The notes beneath the pieces are model-generated. The model did no database searches. It saw only the letters and a list, made by a program, of their open reading frames with translations, and was not told where the DNA came from. From NCBI RefSeq assembly GCF_024160105.1, contig NZ_JAMFTQ010000020.1, forward strand, positions 1-40,731: a stretch of DNA of 40,731 bases, read 5' to 3'. Below, piece by piece: positions 6,970 through 15,557 of the stretch (within the stretch, counting starts at the first letter, position 1; every line of letters begins with the position of its first letter). This DNA is from Corynebacterium stercoris (GTDB lineage: Bacteria > Actinomycetota > Actinomycetes > Mycobacteriales > Mycobacteriaceae). A program made the translations under genes and the position numbers.

Positions 6970-8109
6970 CTACTTTTTACGGCCCTTCAGCAGCTGTCGC
7001 ACTGCAACCGCGGCGAGGGCACCGATCGCGGCCTTCGCTCCGATGCCGAGGGCCCCGCTGGATGCCTTTGGTGCCTTGGACACCTTGGTATCGGTGTCAG
7101 CCTCCGCCTCAGCCGGTGCTTCCTCACCGTGGCCGTACGGTGCGGCGAGCTTGGGCTCCTTGTACTCGCCGTCGATCATGCCGGCCTTGATCATCATGGA
7201 GCGGCCCGGCTCCATGTAGCGCTTGTCCTCCGGGAGGATCTCGAAGAGCTTGCGCACGGCATCGGCGATGCGGTCGAAGCGCTTCTGATCCTTCTCGGTC
7301 CACGGCAGGTCGAGGATTTCGCGCTGCTTGTCGTTGAGCGTGCCGTAGGTCATCCAGATCAGGGAGTTCATGAAGGGCTTCCAAATGACCTTCCACACGG
7401 CCTCCGGCACGCCGTCCGGCGCCTTCACCGGCTCGACGCGGGCGGTGCGCAGCGCAAAGTCCACGGTCTCGTTGCGCTCGAGAACGGTGTTCTCCATCTC
7501 CTCGAAGTACTTGATGTAGCCGTCGAGCGTGTCAATCACCGGGCGCTCGGACATGCCGTACATGTCCCACCAGGTCACGCCCTCCTGGATGATCTGCTCC
7601 TTCTCCTCGTCGGTGAACGGGGTGCCGAAGAGGTCCTGCGCCCAGATCACGCGCCACACGAAGGTGGCGTGCGCCCACCAGTACACGTCCGGGTTGAGGG
7701 AGTGGTAGCGCGTGCCGTCGCGAAGCGTGCCCTTGATGCCGTGGTGGTAGTCGCGGATCTGTTTGGCGCGCGTGCCGTCGTCGTAGATCGAGTAAATGAT
7801 CTGCGGGGTGGAGCGCTCGAGGCGGGAGAACGGCTCCTCGAAGAACTTGGAGTGATCCAAAAGCGACTTGCCGATTGCCGGGTGCATGTTCTGGAGCACG
7901 CCGGTGTAGCCGCGCAGCAGGTGGAGGCGGTTGTCCGCGCCCCACTGCCAGAGCAGGGAGTCTGGGCCCAGCGGCGCGCGCTTCAGTTCGCGCTTGCCGC
8001 GGTTACCGGAGTCATCGAACTTGCCGAGGGAATCAAAATCCTTGCTCACCTCGCCGTTTTCCGGCCGGGCATCCTCGTTGTAGTTGTACTCGGGGTTTTC
8101 CTGGGACAT
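6970..8109 (-). CDS. MpaB/rubber-oxygenase family protein (DUF2236)
   Basis: A 379-residue protein of the MpaB/DUF2236 family, whose studied members include heme-dependent latex-clearing oxygenases. Family features include HLLRGYTGVLQNMHPAIG, the DYHHGIKG segment and RYHSLNPDVYWWAHATFVW, which contribute the candidate heme-binding His. The N-terminal 45 residues are charged and disordered-looking. The C-terminus carries an Ala/Gly-rich hydrophobic segment followed by RQLLKGRKK, which could anchor it in the membrane. A ribosome binding site AGGAG precedes the ATG. The natural substrate in corynebacteria is not known to me. Confidence 0.85.
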   Translation of the reverse strand: MSQENPEYNYNEDARPENGEVSKDFDSLGKFDDSGNRGKRELKRAPLGPDSLLWQWGADNRLHLLRGYTGVLQNMHPAIGKSLLDHSKFFEEPFSRLERSTPQIIYSIYDDGTRAKQIRDYHHGIKGTLRDGTRYHSLNPDVYWWAHATFVWRVIWAQDLFGTPFTDEEKEQIIQEGVTWWDMYGMSERPVIDTLDGYIKYFEEMENTVLERNETVDFALRTARVEPVKAPDGVPEAVWKVIWKPFMNSLIWMTYGTLNDKQREILDLPWTEKDQKRFDRIADAVRKLFEILPEDKRYMEPGRSMMIKAGMIDGEYKEPKLAAPYGHGEEAPAEAEADTDTKVSKAPKASSGALGIGAKAAIGALAAVAVRQLLKGRKK

Positions 8110-8144
8110 TTCGTGGTCACTCCTGCGCTCGAGGACGGAAACTA

Positions 8145-8166
8145 GCTATATGTGAACCGTATCACG
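8145..8166 (-). promoter_or_regulatory. promoter with GlxR/CRP-like site upstream of the MpaB-type gene
   Basis: TGTGAACCGTATCACG (8151-8166) matches the corynebacterial GlxR consensus TGTGA-N6-TCACA at all but the last base. On the minus strand a -10-like TATAGC (8150-8145) follows directly. The site would overlap the region between -35 and -10, a repressing position. It has not been tested. Confidence 0.4.
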
Positions 8167-8190
8167 ACTGATCCTGGCATGAGACCAAGA

Positions 8191-8421
8191 TCACTTAGTT
8201 TTGGGGTCCTCGCTATCCCTGTGCCCCATCAGCTCCTTGCGGCGGTGCCACGCGTAGAGCCCGGCGCCTGGGGAGAGTCCGATGAGCAGACCCCACTTGG
8301 ACTTCGCTGGATCATCCAAATCCTCCCGTGAAATGTCGCGCAGCGTCAGGCCCACGGCAGTCAGGCCAGCCACGAGCAACAGCACTACAAAACCAATGCC
8401 CAGCCACGCCGTAGCGGTCAT
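8191..8421 (-). CDS. small membrane protein, unknown function
   Basis: A 76-residue protein with one clear N-terminal membrane segment (about 5-28) and a second mildly hydrophobic stretch (GLLIGLSPGAGLYAWH), ending in a charged tail. A strong ribosome binding site (GAGAGGAGGAG) precedes the ATG at 8421. It follows the lipoprotein gene by 27 nt and is probably co-transcribed with it. I do not recognise the family. Confidence 0.7.
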   Translation of the reverse strand: MTATAWLGIGFVVLLLVAGLTAVGLTLRDISREDLDDPAKSKWGLLIGLSPGAGLYAWHRRKELMGHRDSEDPKTK

Positions 8422-8448
8422 TCGGACGCTCCTCCTCTCGGATGGGTA

Positions 8449-9129
8449 CTACTGCTGGAAGTCCACGACCACGCGGGTCGGATTCTCCAGCACGTAAATG
8501 TTGTAGGGGCGCACCTTGTCCAGGCCGATAACGTACTGGGTGTCCGCCTCGAACACGCCGCCGTGCACCACGCCCTGCACGTTGCCCGCCCCCACCAAGC
8601 CACCGCCCGGGGCGACGCGAACCGGTCCGACGCCGATCAAGTCCTCGCGCTGGGACATCATCATCATGGGTGTGCCCTGAATCATCACCTCGAGAAACGC
8701 GTTTCCCTTGAGCCCCTCAAGCGGGTAGCCCGATGCCTGTTGGCGGGGATCGGCGTTGTAGCCCGCGATGAAGCCCGGCGTGCCGGGGCCCGCGTACTCG
8801 AACACCACGCGGTCGTACCCGTCGTGCGTGCCCGCGCGCACATCTTGGATTACCAGTTCCGGCGCGCCCTGCGACGGCACGCGCACGCCGTCGGTAGTGA
8901 ATACGGACTGCGGCGCTTCCGTATCGGCCGGCTCCACCGTGGTCTCCACCGTCTCGGTGACAGGTGGCGCAGTCTCCGTCGTCGTCTCCTCGCTCGTCGA
9001 CACCGCCGCGCTGGTGAACGTTGTCGGTTCCGCCACCTGCTGCGTTTCTTGCCCGCAGGCGGTCAGCAGCAGAGCGGCACCCGCCAGCAGTGCGACGCTT
9101 TTCGACGTTCGATTCACATGCGTTCCCAT
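8449..9129 (-). CDS. AMIN-like domain lipoprotein
   Basis: A 226-residue secreted lipoprotein. The signal peptide ends in the lipobox LLTAC (about residues 21-25). A Thr/Glu-rich linker (about 30-75) leads to a beta-rich domain (about 90-226: HDGYDRVVFEYAG, then VRPYNIYVLENPTRVVVDF) that resembles the AMIN-like domain of actinobacterial envelope lipoproteins. AMIN domains bind cell-wall polymers in other proteins; here that is an inference. The start at 9129 has a -10 box TATAGT 8 nt upstream on the minus strand, so it may be leaderless. A later GTG (9117) is an alternative start. Confidence 0.75.
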   Translation of the reverse strand: MGTHVNRTSKSVALLAGAALLLTACGQETQQVAEPTTFTSAAVSTSEETTTETAPPVTETVETTVEPADTEAPQSVFTTDGVRVPSQGAPELVIQDVRAGTHDGYDRVVFEYAGPGTPGFIAGYNADPRQQASGYPLEGLKGNAFLEVMIQGTPMMMMSQREDLIGVGPVRVAPGGGLVGAGNVQGVVHGGVFEADTQYVIGLDKVRPYNIYVLENPTRVVVDFQQ

Positions 9130-9131
9130 AA

Positions 9132-9962
<831 letters not shown>

Positions 9963-9966
9963 CGCC

Positions 9967-10719
9967 GTGGCAGTGGAGTCCGAGCTCGACGTCCAGCTCA
10001 TCGCCGCTACCCAGTTCACGCTGCCGACCGGTGTCGACTGGGCGGCTGACGAGACGGCGACGGACGCGGAGGCGCTCGTCGAGTTCGCGGGCCGCGCCTG
10101 CTACGAGACGTGGGAGAAACCCAACCCGCACACCCGCGCCAACGATGCGTACCTGCGCCACATCATCGATGTCGGCCATGACGCACTTCTCGAGCATGCG
10201 ACGGCCACACTGTATATCCGCGGTCTGTCCCGCTCGGCGGGTAACGAGCTGCTGCGCCACCGCCACTTCTCCTTTTCCCAGCTCTCCCAGCGATACGTGC
10301 ACTCCGGCGCCGGGGAAGTCGTCGTGCCGGACGCGATCGCCGAGGATGAAGATCTGCGCCGGTTGTTCCTCCGGGCGGTCGACGATGCCCGCTTCGTGCA
10401 CGACGAGCTGCTCGCGGCGCTCGAGGAAAACATGGCCGCCGAGTCGAACGCGCTGCTCCGCGCGAAGAAGGCCCGCCAGGCCGCACGCGCGATCCTGCCG
10501 AATGCCACCGAGACCCGTTTCGTGGTCACCGGCAACTACCGCACATGGCGGGCGTTTATCGCCGCCCGGGCCTCCGAGCACGCGGACACCGAGATTCGCG
10601 CGCTGGCGATTCGCTGCCTTGAGATCCTCCGCGAGCAGTCGCCAGTCCTCTTCAGCGACTTCCTCGTGAGCGAGCTTGCCGACGGCTCAAAGATGGCGAC
10701 CACCCCGTACCTTTCTTAA
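9967..10719 (+). CDS. thyX: flavin-dependent thymidylate synthase
   Basis: Makes dTMP from dUMP using methylene-tetrahydrofolate, FAD and NADPH. The 250-residue sequence carries the ThyX motif as [14 protein letters not shown] (about residue 97-110) and the conserved C-terminal RxxxE/nucleotide-binding region around [12 protein letters not shown]. The GTG start at 9967 lies 4 nt after the dapB stop, so the two genes form an operon; a second GTG at 9973 is possible. Lack of a clear Shine-Dalgarno points to coupling with dapB. Confidence 0.96.
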   Translation: MAVESELDVQLIAATQFTLPTGVDWAADETATDAEALVEFAGRACYETWEKPNPHTRANDAYLRHIIDVGHDALLEHATATLYIRGLSRSAGNELLRHRHFSFSQLSQRYVHSGAGEVVVPDAIAEDEDLRRLFLRAVDDARFVHDELLAALEENMAAESNALLRAKKARQAARAILPNATETRFVVTGNYRTWRAFIAARASEHADTEIRALAIRCLEILREQSPVLFSDFLVSELADGSKMATTPYLS

Positions 10720-10770
10720 GCTTTCGCCGTGCCGCGGGCGAGTGGTGTGCTTTGTCATGATTGCGCGGGG

Positions 10771-10776
10771 TAGTCT
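10771..10776 (+). promoter_or_regulatory. -10 box upstream of dapA
   Basis: TAGTCT lies 8 nt before the dapA ATG at 10785, consistent with a leaderless or nearly leaderless mRNA separate from the dapB-thyX transcript. Confidence 0.45.
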
Positions 10777-10784
10777 GTGTTTTC

Positions 10785-11693
10785 ATGGGCACATCTCTGA
10801 AAGTTAACCGAGGGGCCGAAATCTTCGGCACTGCCTGCGTCGCAATGGTCACGCCGTTCACCAAAGACGGCGACGTCGACCTCGATGCAGGGCGACGGTT
10901 GGCTGCCCACCTCGTGGACAACGGCATCGACAGCCTCGTCCTCGCCGGTACGACCGGCGAGTCGCCCACCACAACCACGGAGGAGAAGCTCGCGCTGCTG
11001 CGCGCGGTGAAAGAAGAAGTGGGGGACCGCATCCCGCTGATCGCGGGTGCCGGCACGAACAACACCCGTACCTCGGTGGAGCTGGCCAAGGCATCGGCGG
11101 AAGCTGGTGCGGACGCGCTCCTCGTGGTCACCCCGTACTACTCCAAGCCATCCCAGACCGGGCTGCTCGCGCACTTTACGGCGGTAGCCCAGGCAACGGA
11201 TCTGCCGATCTGCCTGTACGACATTCCGGGCCGCTCGGGCATTCCGATCGCGGGCCAGACCATCGCCGAGCTGGCGAAGCTGGACACCGTCCAAGCAGTG
11301 AAGGACGCGAAGGGCAACTTCTTCGAGGCAGCCGAGCTCATCGAATCGACTGGGCTGGCGTGGTACTCGGGCGATGACCCGCTGAACCTGCCGTGGTTGG
11401 CGTTGGGCGCGACGGGCTTCATCTCCGTCGTCGGGCACGCGGCTCCGCGCGCCCTGAAAGAGTTGCTCACGAGTTTTGAGGCTGGCGACCTCGCCCGATC
11501 ACGGGAAATCAACGCCGGCACCATTGATGTCCTAGCGCGCCACCAGGCGGTGCTGGGCGGTGTCACGTTTGCGAAAGCTGCTCTGCGTCTGCAGGGCATC
11601 GAAGTGGGAGACCCGCGGCTGCCCGTCGTTTCGGCGACTGAGGCGCAGCTGGAGGCGCTCCGAGAAGACATGGAAAAGGCTGGAGTCCTTTAG
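10785..11693 (+). CDS. dapA: 4-hydroxy-tetrahydrodipicolinate synthase
   Basis: Condenses pyruvate with aspartate semialdehyde, the first committed step to diaminopimelate and lysine. The 302-residue TIM-barrel protein has the pyruvate-binding GTTGES motif, the catalytic tyrosine region VVTPYYSKP and the Schiff-base lysine in VKDAKGN. It ends [13 protein letters not shown] like the C. glutamicum enzyme. The frame is open to 10761, but the ATG at 10785 fits the family length and the -10 box. rnj starts 2 nt after its stop. Confidence 0.96.
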   Translation: MGTSLKVNRGAEIFGTACVAMVTPFTKDGDVDLDAGRRLAAHLVDNGIDSLVLAGTTGESPTTTTEEKLALLRAVKEEVGDRIPLIAGAGTNNTRTSVELAKASAEAGADALLVVTPYYSKPSQTGLLAHFTAVAQATDLPICLYDIPGRSGIPIAGQTIAELAKLDTVQAVKDAKGNFFEAAELIESTGLAWYSGDDPLNLPWLALGATGFISVVGHAAPRALKELLTSFEAGDLARSREINAGTIDVLARHQAVLGGVTFAKAALRLQGIEVGDPRLPVVSATEAQLEALREDMEKAGVL

Positions 11694-11695
11694 AT

Positions 11696-13813
11696 ATGAA
11701 TGAACCCCGTAACCGCGCCCGGAAGGTGACGCGGAAAGCAGGCCCGCCGGAACCCGTTGACCAGCAGCCGGTATTCCAGGCGCCTGAGACGGCACCCGAG
11801 GCCGGCGGCTCGCGCGTTGAGCGCGACGAGCGCCTGTCCCGCGAGGGCGGCGACGGCACCGGCCAATTCCCCGAGCGCGGCCAGAACAATAGCGGCCGCG
11901 ACAGTAACCGCAGTGGCAACGACAGCGGCGCGCAGCATAACGGTAACGGCGGCAACAACGGCAACGGCGGCCAGGATAACGGCAACGGCCGGAACCGTCG
12001 TCGTGGCCGCGGCCGCGGCGGCAACGGAGGCGGCGACCGCCGAAACCCGGTGAAGTCGATGCAGGGTGCCGACTTGACGAAGCGCCTGCCCGCCCCGCCG
12101 AAGGCGGCGAACAATACGCTGCGCATCTACGCGCTCGGCGGCATTTCCGAGGTTGGTCGAAACATGACCGTCTTCGAGTACAACGGCCGCCTGCTCATCG
12201 TCGACTGCGGCGTGCTGTTCCCGAACTCCGGCGAGCCCGGCGTCGACCTCGTGCTGCCTGACTTCGGCCCGATCGAGAACAAGCTGGACAAGGTCGAGGC
12301 GCTCATCGTCACCCACGGCCACGAGGACCACATCGGTGCGATCCCGTGGCTGCTTAAGCTGCGCCACGACATTCCGATTTACTCCTCGCGCTTCACCAAC
12401 GCGCTGATCGCCGCGAAGACGCGCGAGCACCGCCAGAAGCCGAAGCTCCACGAGGTGGACCGCAACTCCGACATCACCGTCGGCCCGTTCCGCGTCCGTT
12501 TCTGGCACGTCAACCACTCCATCCCGGAATGCTTGGGCGTGTCCATCAAGACCGGTGCTGGCCACGTGGTGATGACGGGCGACGTGAAGCTCGATCAGAC
12601 CCCGTACGACGGCAAGCCGACGGACGTGCCGGCGCTGTCCCGCTTCGGCGATGAGGGCATCGACCTGTTCATGTGCGATTCCACCAACGCCACCATCCCG
12701 GGCATCTCCTCCTCTGAGGCCGGTATCGAGGAAACCCTGACCCGCCTGGTCGGCCAAGCTCGCCAGCGCGTTGTCATCGCCTCCTTCGCCTCGAACGTGG
12801 CGCGTGTGCAGATGGCTATCAACGCTGCAGTGGCGAATCACCGCAAGGTTGCCTTCAACGGCCGCTCCATGCTGCGCAACATGGAGATTGCGGAGAAGAT
12901 GAGCCTGCTCAAGGCGCCGAAGGGCACAATCATCCCGATCGAGGAAGCCGCCAAGATGGCACCGCACAAGACGGTGCTCATTACCACCGGCACCCAGGGT
13001 GAGCCGATGGCTGCGCTTTCTCGCATGTCCCGCCGCGAGCACCGCCAGATCACCATCCGCGACGGCGACACCATCATCATGTCCTCCTCCCTCATTCCGG
13101 GTAACGAGGAAGCGGTGTTCGCCGTGATCAACAACCTCGCCCAGATCGGCGCGAACGTGATCACCAACTCGGAGGCGCACGTGCACGCGTCCGGCCACGG
13201 CTACGCAGGCGAGCTGCTCGCGCTGTACAACGCCGCGCGTCCGACCTGCGCGATGCCGGTGCACGGCGAGTGGCGCCACATGCGCGCGAACAAGGAGCTG
13301 GCGATTTCCACTGGCGTGCGCCCGGAGAACGTCGCCCTTGCGCAGAACGGTGTCGTGGTGGACATGCAGAAGGGCAAGGTCAAGGTGGTCGGCCAGTACC
13401 AGGTGGGTCAGCTCTACGTGGACGGCGAGACGATGGGTGACGTGGACCTCGACGTGTTGGCGGACCGCACCTCGCTCGCATCCGGCGGTGTCGTGTCCAT
13501 CACCTGCGTGATCGACGACCGCACCGGCCGCCTGCTGTCCGCGCCGACGGTGTCCACCACGGGCTGGTCGGACGACGACCGCGACTTCAACAAGCGCGTC
13601 GTCGAGGGTGTCGAGGGCGTCATGAACGACCTTGCCGCCGAGGGTGAGAACGACCCGTTCCGCATGGTGCAGCAGCTGCGTCGCAAGGTGTCCCGCGCGA
13701 TCGAGCAGAAGTACCGCCGCGAGCCGGTGATCCTGCCGACGATCGTGCCGATGGCCGCCGATCTCGGCCCCGTCGACGATCACGACGTTTCCTCCGCCCG
13801 CGAGTCCCTCTAA
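11696..13813 (+). CDS. rnj: ribonuclease J
   Basis: Metallo-beta-lactamase/beta-CASP ribonuclease with endo- and 5'-3' exonuclease activity. The 705-residue protein has a basic, low-complexity N-terminal extension (about 1-125, rich in NGN and RGR/RGG), typical of actinobacterial RNase J and possibly RNA-binding. The catalytic core has the HxHxDH motif as THGHEDHIG near residue 206, further metal ligands in HVNHS and MTGDVKLD, and a beta-CASP/C-terminal domain including SGHGYAGEL and PVHGEWRHM. It is directly downstream of dapA (2-nt gap) and translation is probably coupled. Confidence 0.95.
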   Translation: MNEPRNRARKVTRKAGPPEPVDQQPVFQAPETAPEAGGSRVERDERLSREGGDGTGQFPERGQNNSGRDSNRSGNDSGAQHNGNGGNNGNGGQDNGNGRNRRRGRGRGGNGGGDRRNPVKSMQGADLTKRLPAPPKAANNTLRIYALGGISEVGRNMTVFEYNGRLLIVDCGVLFPNSGEPGVDLVLPDFGPIENKLDKVEALIVTHGHEDHIGAIPWLLKLRHDIPIYSSRFTNALIAAKTREHRQKPKLHEVDRNSDITVGPFRVRFWHVNHSIPECLGVSIKTGAGHVVMTGDVKLDQTPYDGKPTDVPALSRFGDEGIDLFMCDSTNATIPGISSSEAGIEETLTRLVGQARQRVVIASFASNVARVQMAINAAVANHRKVAFNGRSMLRNMEIAEKMSLLKAPKGTIIPIEEAAKMAPHKTVLITTGTQGEPMAALSRMSRREHRQITIRDGDTIIMSSSLIPGNEEAVFAVINNLAQIGANVITNSEAHVHASGHGYAGELLALYNAARPTCAMPVHGEWRHMRANKELAISTGVRPENVALAQNGVVVDMQKGKVKVVGQYQVGQLYVDGETMGDVDLDVLADRTSLASGGVVSITCVIDDRTGRLLSAPTVSTTGWSDDDRDFNKRVVEGVEGVMNDLAAEGENDPFRMVQQLRRKVSRAIEQKYRREPVILPTIVPMAADLGPVDDHDVSSARESL

Positions 13814-13832
13814 GGGACATTCGCTTGCCGAC

Positions 13833-13861
13833 GCCCCCAGTGCCGCCCATGGCGCTGGGGC
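13833..13861 (+). terminator. hairpin after rnj
   Basis: GCCCCCAGTGCC (13833-13844) pairs with GGCGCTGGGGC (13851-13861) around a 6-base loop. The stem is strong but has no T-run, so termination strength is uncertain. Confidence 0.5.
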
Positions 13862-13911
13862 ATCGCTATGTGGTCTGTAACACGTTCGCCGGGTCCTGCG
13901 AATAATTAAGC

Positions 13912-14376
13912 ATGCACACCACCTCTCGGTTACTTGCCAGTGCTCTCGCAGCCGCAGCCGTTCTCACCGTGTCTGCGGGTCCTGCGCTCGCCGATGATGT
14001 CGATTGGACCGGCGGTCGTCCGCTGCCGCCCGGTACGCCCGTCCCGTACGACCCGGGCTATGCGTCCCAGTGGCGCAGCTACAACGTGGTCAAGTTCGGC
14101 GACCCGAACTACCGCAACCCCGATGTCCAGGGCATCCGCGTCGTGGGCAAATTCGACCAGAACTGGATCATGTGCCACATGAACGCGAAGGGCGGCCTGG
14201 GCTCGTGCTACGTCAACGGCCAGGCGGCGCTCGAGCTCGGCTACGCCAACTACGGCAAGGTTGTCACCGTGGACCCGGTGGTCAAGCCTTTCGCACCTAT
14301 CATCTCGTTCTTCGTCCACCTCCCGAGTAACCTGGCTGCGCTAAGCTCCTGGGCGGGGCTTTCGTACCGCTACTAG
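13912..14376 (+). CDS. small secreted protein, tandem two-Cys family (copy 1)
   Basis: A 154-residue exported protein with a Sec signal peptide (cleavage near residues 26-28, PALA-DD). The mature part has the pattern PPGTPVPYDPG, W-RSYNVV, two Cys in IMCHMNAKGGLGSCYV, and VTVDPVVKPFAP. The same pattern recurs in the next gene (14400-14831), so the two arose by duplication. The two Cys probably form a disulfide outside the cell. I do not recognise a named family. An A/T-rich -10-like AATAAT (13901-13906) sits 5 nt before the ATG, so the mRNA leader is short or absent. Confidence 0.8.
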   Translation: MHTTSRLLASALAAAAVLTVSAGPALADDVDWTGGRPLPPGTPVPYDPGYASQWRSYNVVKFGDPNYRNPDVQGIRVVGKFDQNWIMCHMNAKGGLGSCYVNGQAALELGYANYGKVVTVDPVVKPFAPIISFFVHLPSNLAALSSWAGLSYRY

Positions 14377-14399
14377 ACCCGAATTTCGAGGTTTCTCCC

Positions 14400-14831
14400 A
14401 TGAAGAAGATCGCTGCTTCCGCCCTTGCTGCCCTCACCGCCGTGACTCTTGCCGCCGCGCCGGCGGGTGCGAGTCCACGTGAAGTCCGCCCCGGTACCCC
14501 GGTCCCGTTCGAGGCGCCGTTCATGATGCGGTGGCTCGAGTACGACGTGGTGCGCCCCGGCGAGTCGAACCCGGATTCCCACGCCGTCGAGGTGCTGGGC
14601 AGCTACCCGCATGATTACATCCTGTGCCTCTGGAGCAAGGGCGGTATCGGCGAGTGTCACATGCCCGGCATGCAGGTGACCGATCTCGGCCCGGGCCGCG
14701 ACTCCGTCAAGCGCGTGACCGTTGATCCCGCTATCGCGTTCTTTGCGCCGGTTTTCCGCCTGCGCGGCCAGTTCATGCACTTCGCCTACCACAACCCCTT
14801 TCTCGCGCTTTCGGCTCGATCCTCGTTCTAA
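14400..14831 (+). CDS. small secreted protein, tandem two-Cys family (copy 2)
   Basis: A 143-residue exported protein with a Sec signal peptide ending near APAGA-SP (about residue 25). It shares with copy 1 the elements RPGTPVPFE, W-EYDVV, ILCLWSKGGIGECHM (two Cys with the same KGG spacing) and VTVDPAIAFFAPV. Overall identity is modest, so the duplication is old. It starts 23 nt after copy 1 ends and should be in the same operon. Function unknown. Confidence 0.8.
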   Translation: MKKIAASALAALTAVTLAAAPAGASPREVRPGTPVPFEAPFMMRWLEYDVVRPGESNPDSHAVEVLGSYPHDYILCLWSKGGIGECHMPGMQVTDLGPGRDSVKRVTVDPAIAFFAPVFRLRGQFMHFAYHNPFLALSARSSF

Positions 14832-14840
14832 AGTTCTGGC

Positions 14841-14846
14841 TACGCT
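14841..14846 (+). promoter_or_regulatory. -10 box for the TIGR03085 gene
   Basis: TACGCT followed by 6 nt and the ATG at 14853 indicates a leaderless transcript starting at the gene. Confidence 0.45.
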
Positions 14847-14852
14847 GGGGCC

Positions 14853-15479
14853 ATGACTTTTGCGAAGAAAGAACGCGAGCGCCTCGGCGAGCTCCTTCTC
14901 GAGGTCGGCCCGGATGCTCCCACGTTGAACGACGGCTGGACGACCCACGACTTGGCCGTCCATCTCCTTATCCGCGAGCGTAAGCCCTGGGCCACGCCGG
15001 GCATGTTCGTGTCCCCGCTGGAGCCGATCCTGGAGAAAGAGACGGAAAAGCAAAAGGCTCGCCCGTACGAGGATGTGGTCCGGGAATGGATGGCTGGACC
15101 GCCGGCGCTCATCAAGCCGGTGGATAGCGCGATGAACACCGCCGAGCACTTCATCCACCATGAGGATGTGCGCCGCGGCGGCGGGGAGATTGCGCCCCGC
15201 GAATTCAGTCAGGCTGTGAACAAGCAGCTGCTTCAGTGGGCGAAGCGTTTCGGTGCGCTTGCGTTCCGCTCCTCCGATGTGCCCGTGGTGCTCACGCCGC
15301 CAACGCTGCCGCCCATCACGCTCGGCGGGAAGAAGGGCGTTACTGAGCGCGGCGACAACGTGATCCGCGTCAGCGGTGAGCCGGGCGAGTTGCTGATCTG
15401 GGTGTCTGGGCGCGACACGGCACAAGTCGAAATTTCCGGCAACACTGCGGCAGCCGCCAAGCTCGAGCGCGGCGTCTAA
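14853..15479 (+). CDS. TIGR03085 family protein (DinB/mycothiol-isomerase-like)
   Basis: A 208-residue actinobacterial protein related to the mycothiol-dependent maleylpyruvate isomerase N-terminal/DinB helical-bundle fold. Likely metal-ligand His occur in TTHDLAVHLLIRERKP (about residues 30-45) and in AEHFIHHEDVRR (about 98-110). The C-terminal part is beta-rich and ends in a RVSGEPGELLIWVSGR segment as in the family. Thiol-dependent enzymes of this fold use mycothiol, but the substrate of this group is unknown. Confidence 0.85.
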   Translation: MTFAKKERERLGELLLEVGPDAPTLNDGWTTHDLAVHLLIRERKPWATPGMFVSPLEPILEKETEKQKARPYEDVVREWMAGPPALIKPVDSAMNTAEHFIHHEDVRRGGGEIAPREFSQAVNKQLLQWAKRFGALAFRSSDVPVVLTPPTLPPITLGGKKGVTERGDNVIRVSGEPGELLIWVSGRDTAQVEISGNTAAAAKLERGV

Positions 15480-15544
15480 GCACGTTCCTTAACGATTCCC
15501 GTCTCGCCCCGTGTGGCAGATGGGATGAATGTGACATGAGGTAC

Positions 15545-15550
15545 TACTGT
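15545..15550 (+). promoter_or_regulatory. -10 box giving a leaderless ftsK start
   Basis: TACTGT lies 7 nt before the ATG at 15558. No Shine-Dalgarno is present. Confidence 0.45.
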
Positions 15551-15557
15551 TACTTGC

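Noticed and set aside
11690..13783. A 697-codon open frame on the minus strand opposite rnj
   Set aside because: It is the mirror of a strongly biased high-GC coding frame. The translation is an unstructured His/Val/Arg-rich sequence with no family features, while rnj on the plus strand is unambiguous.
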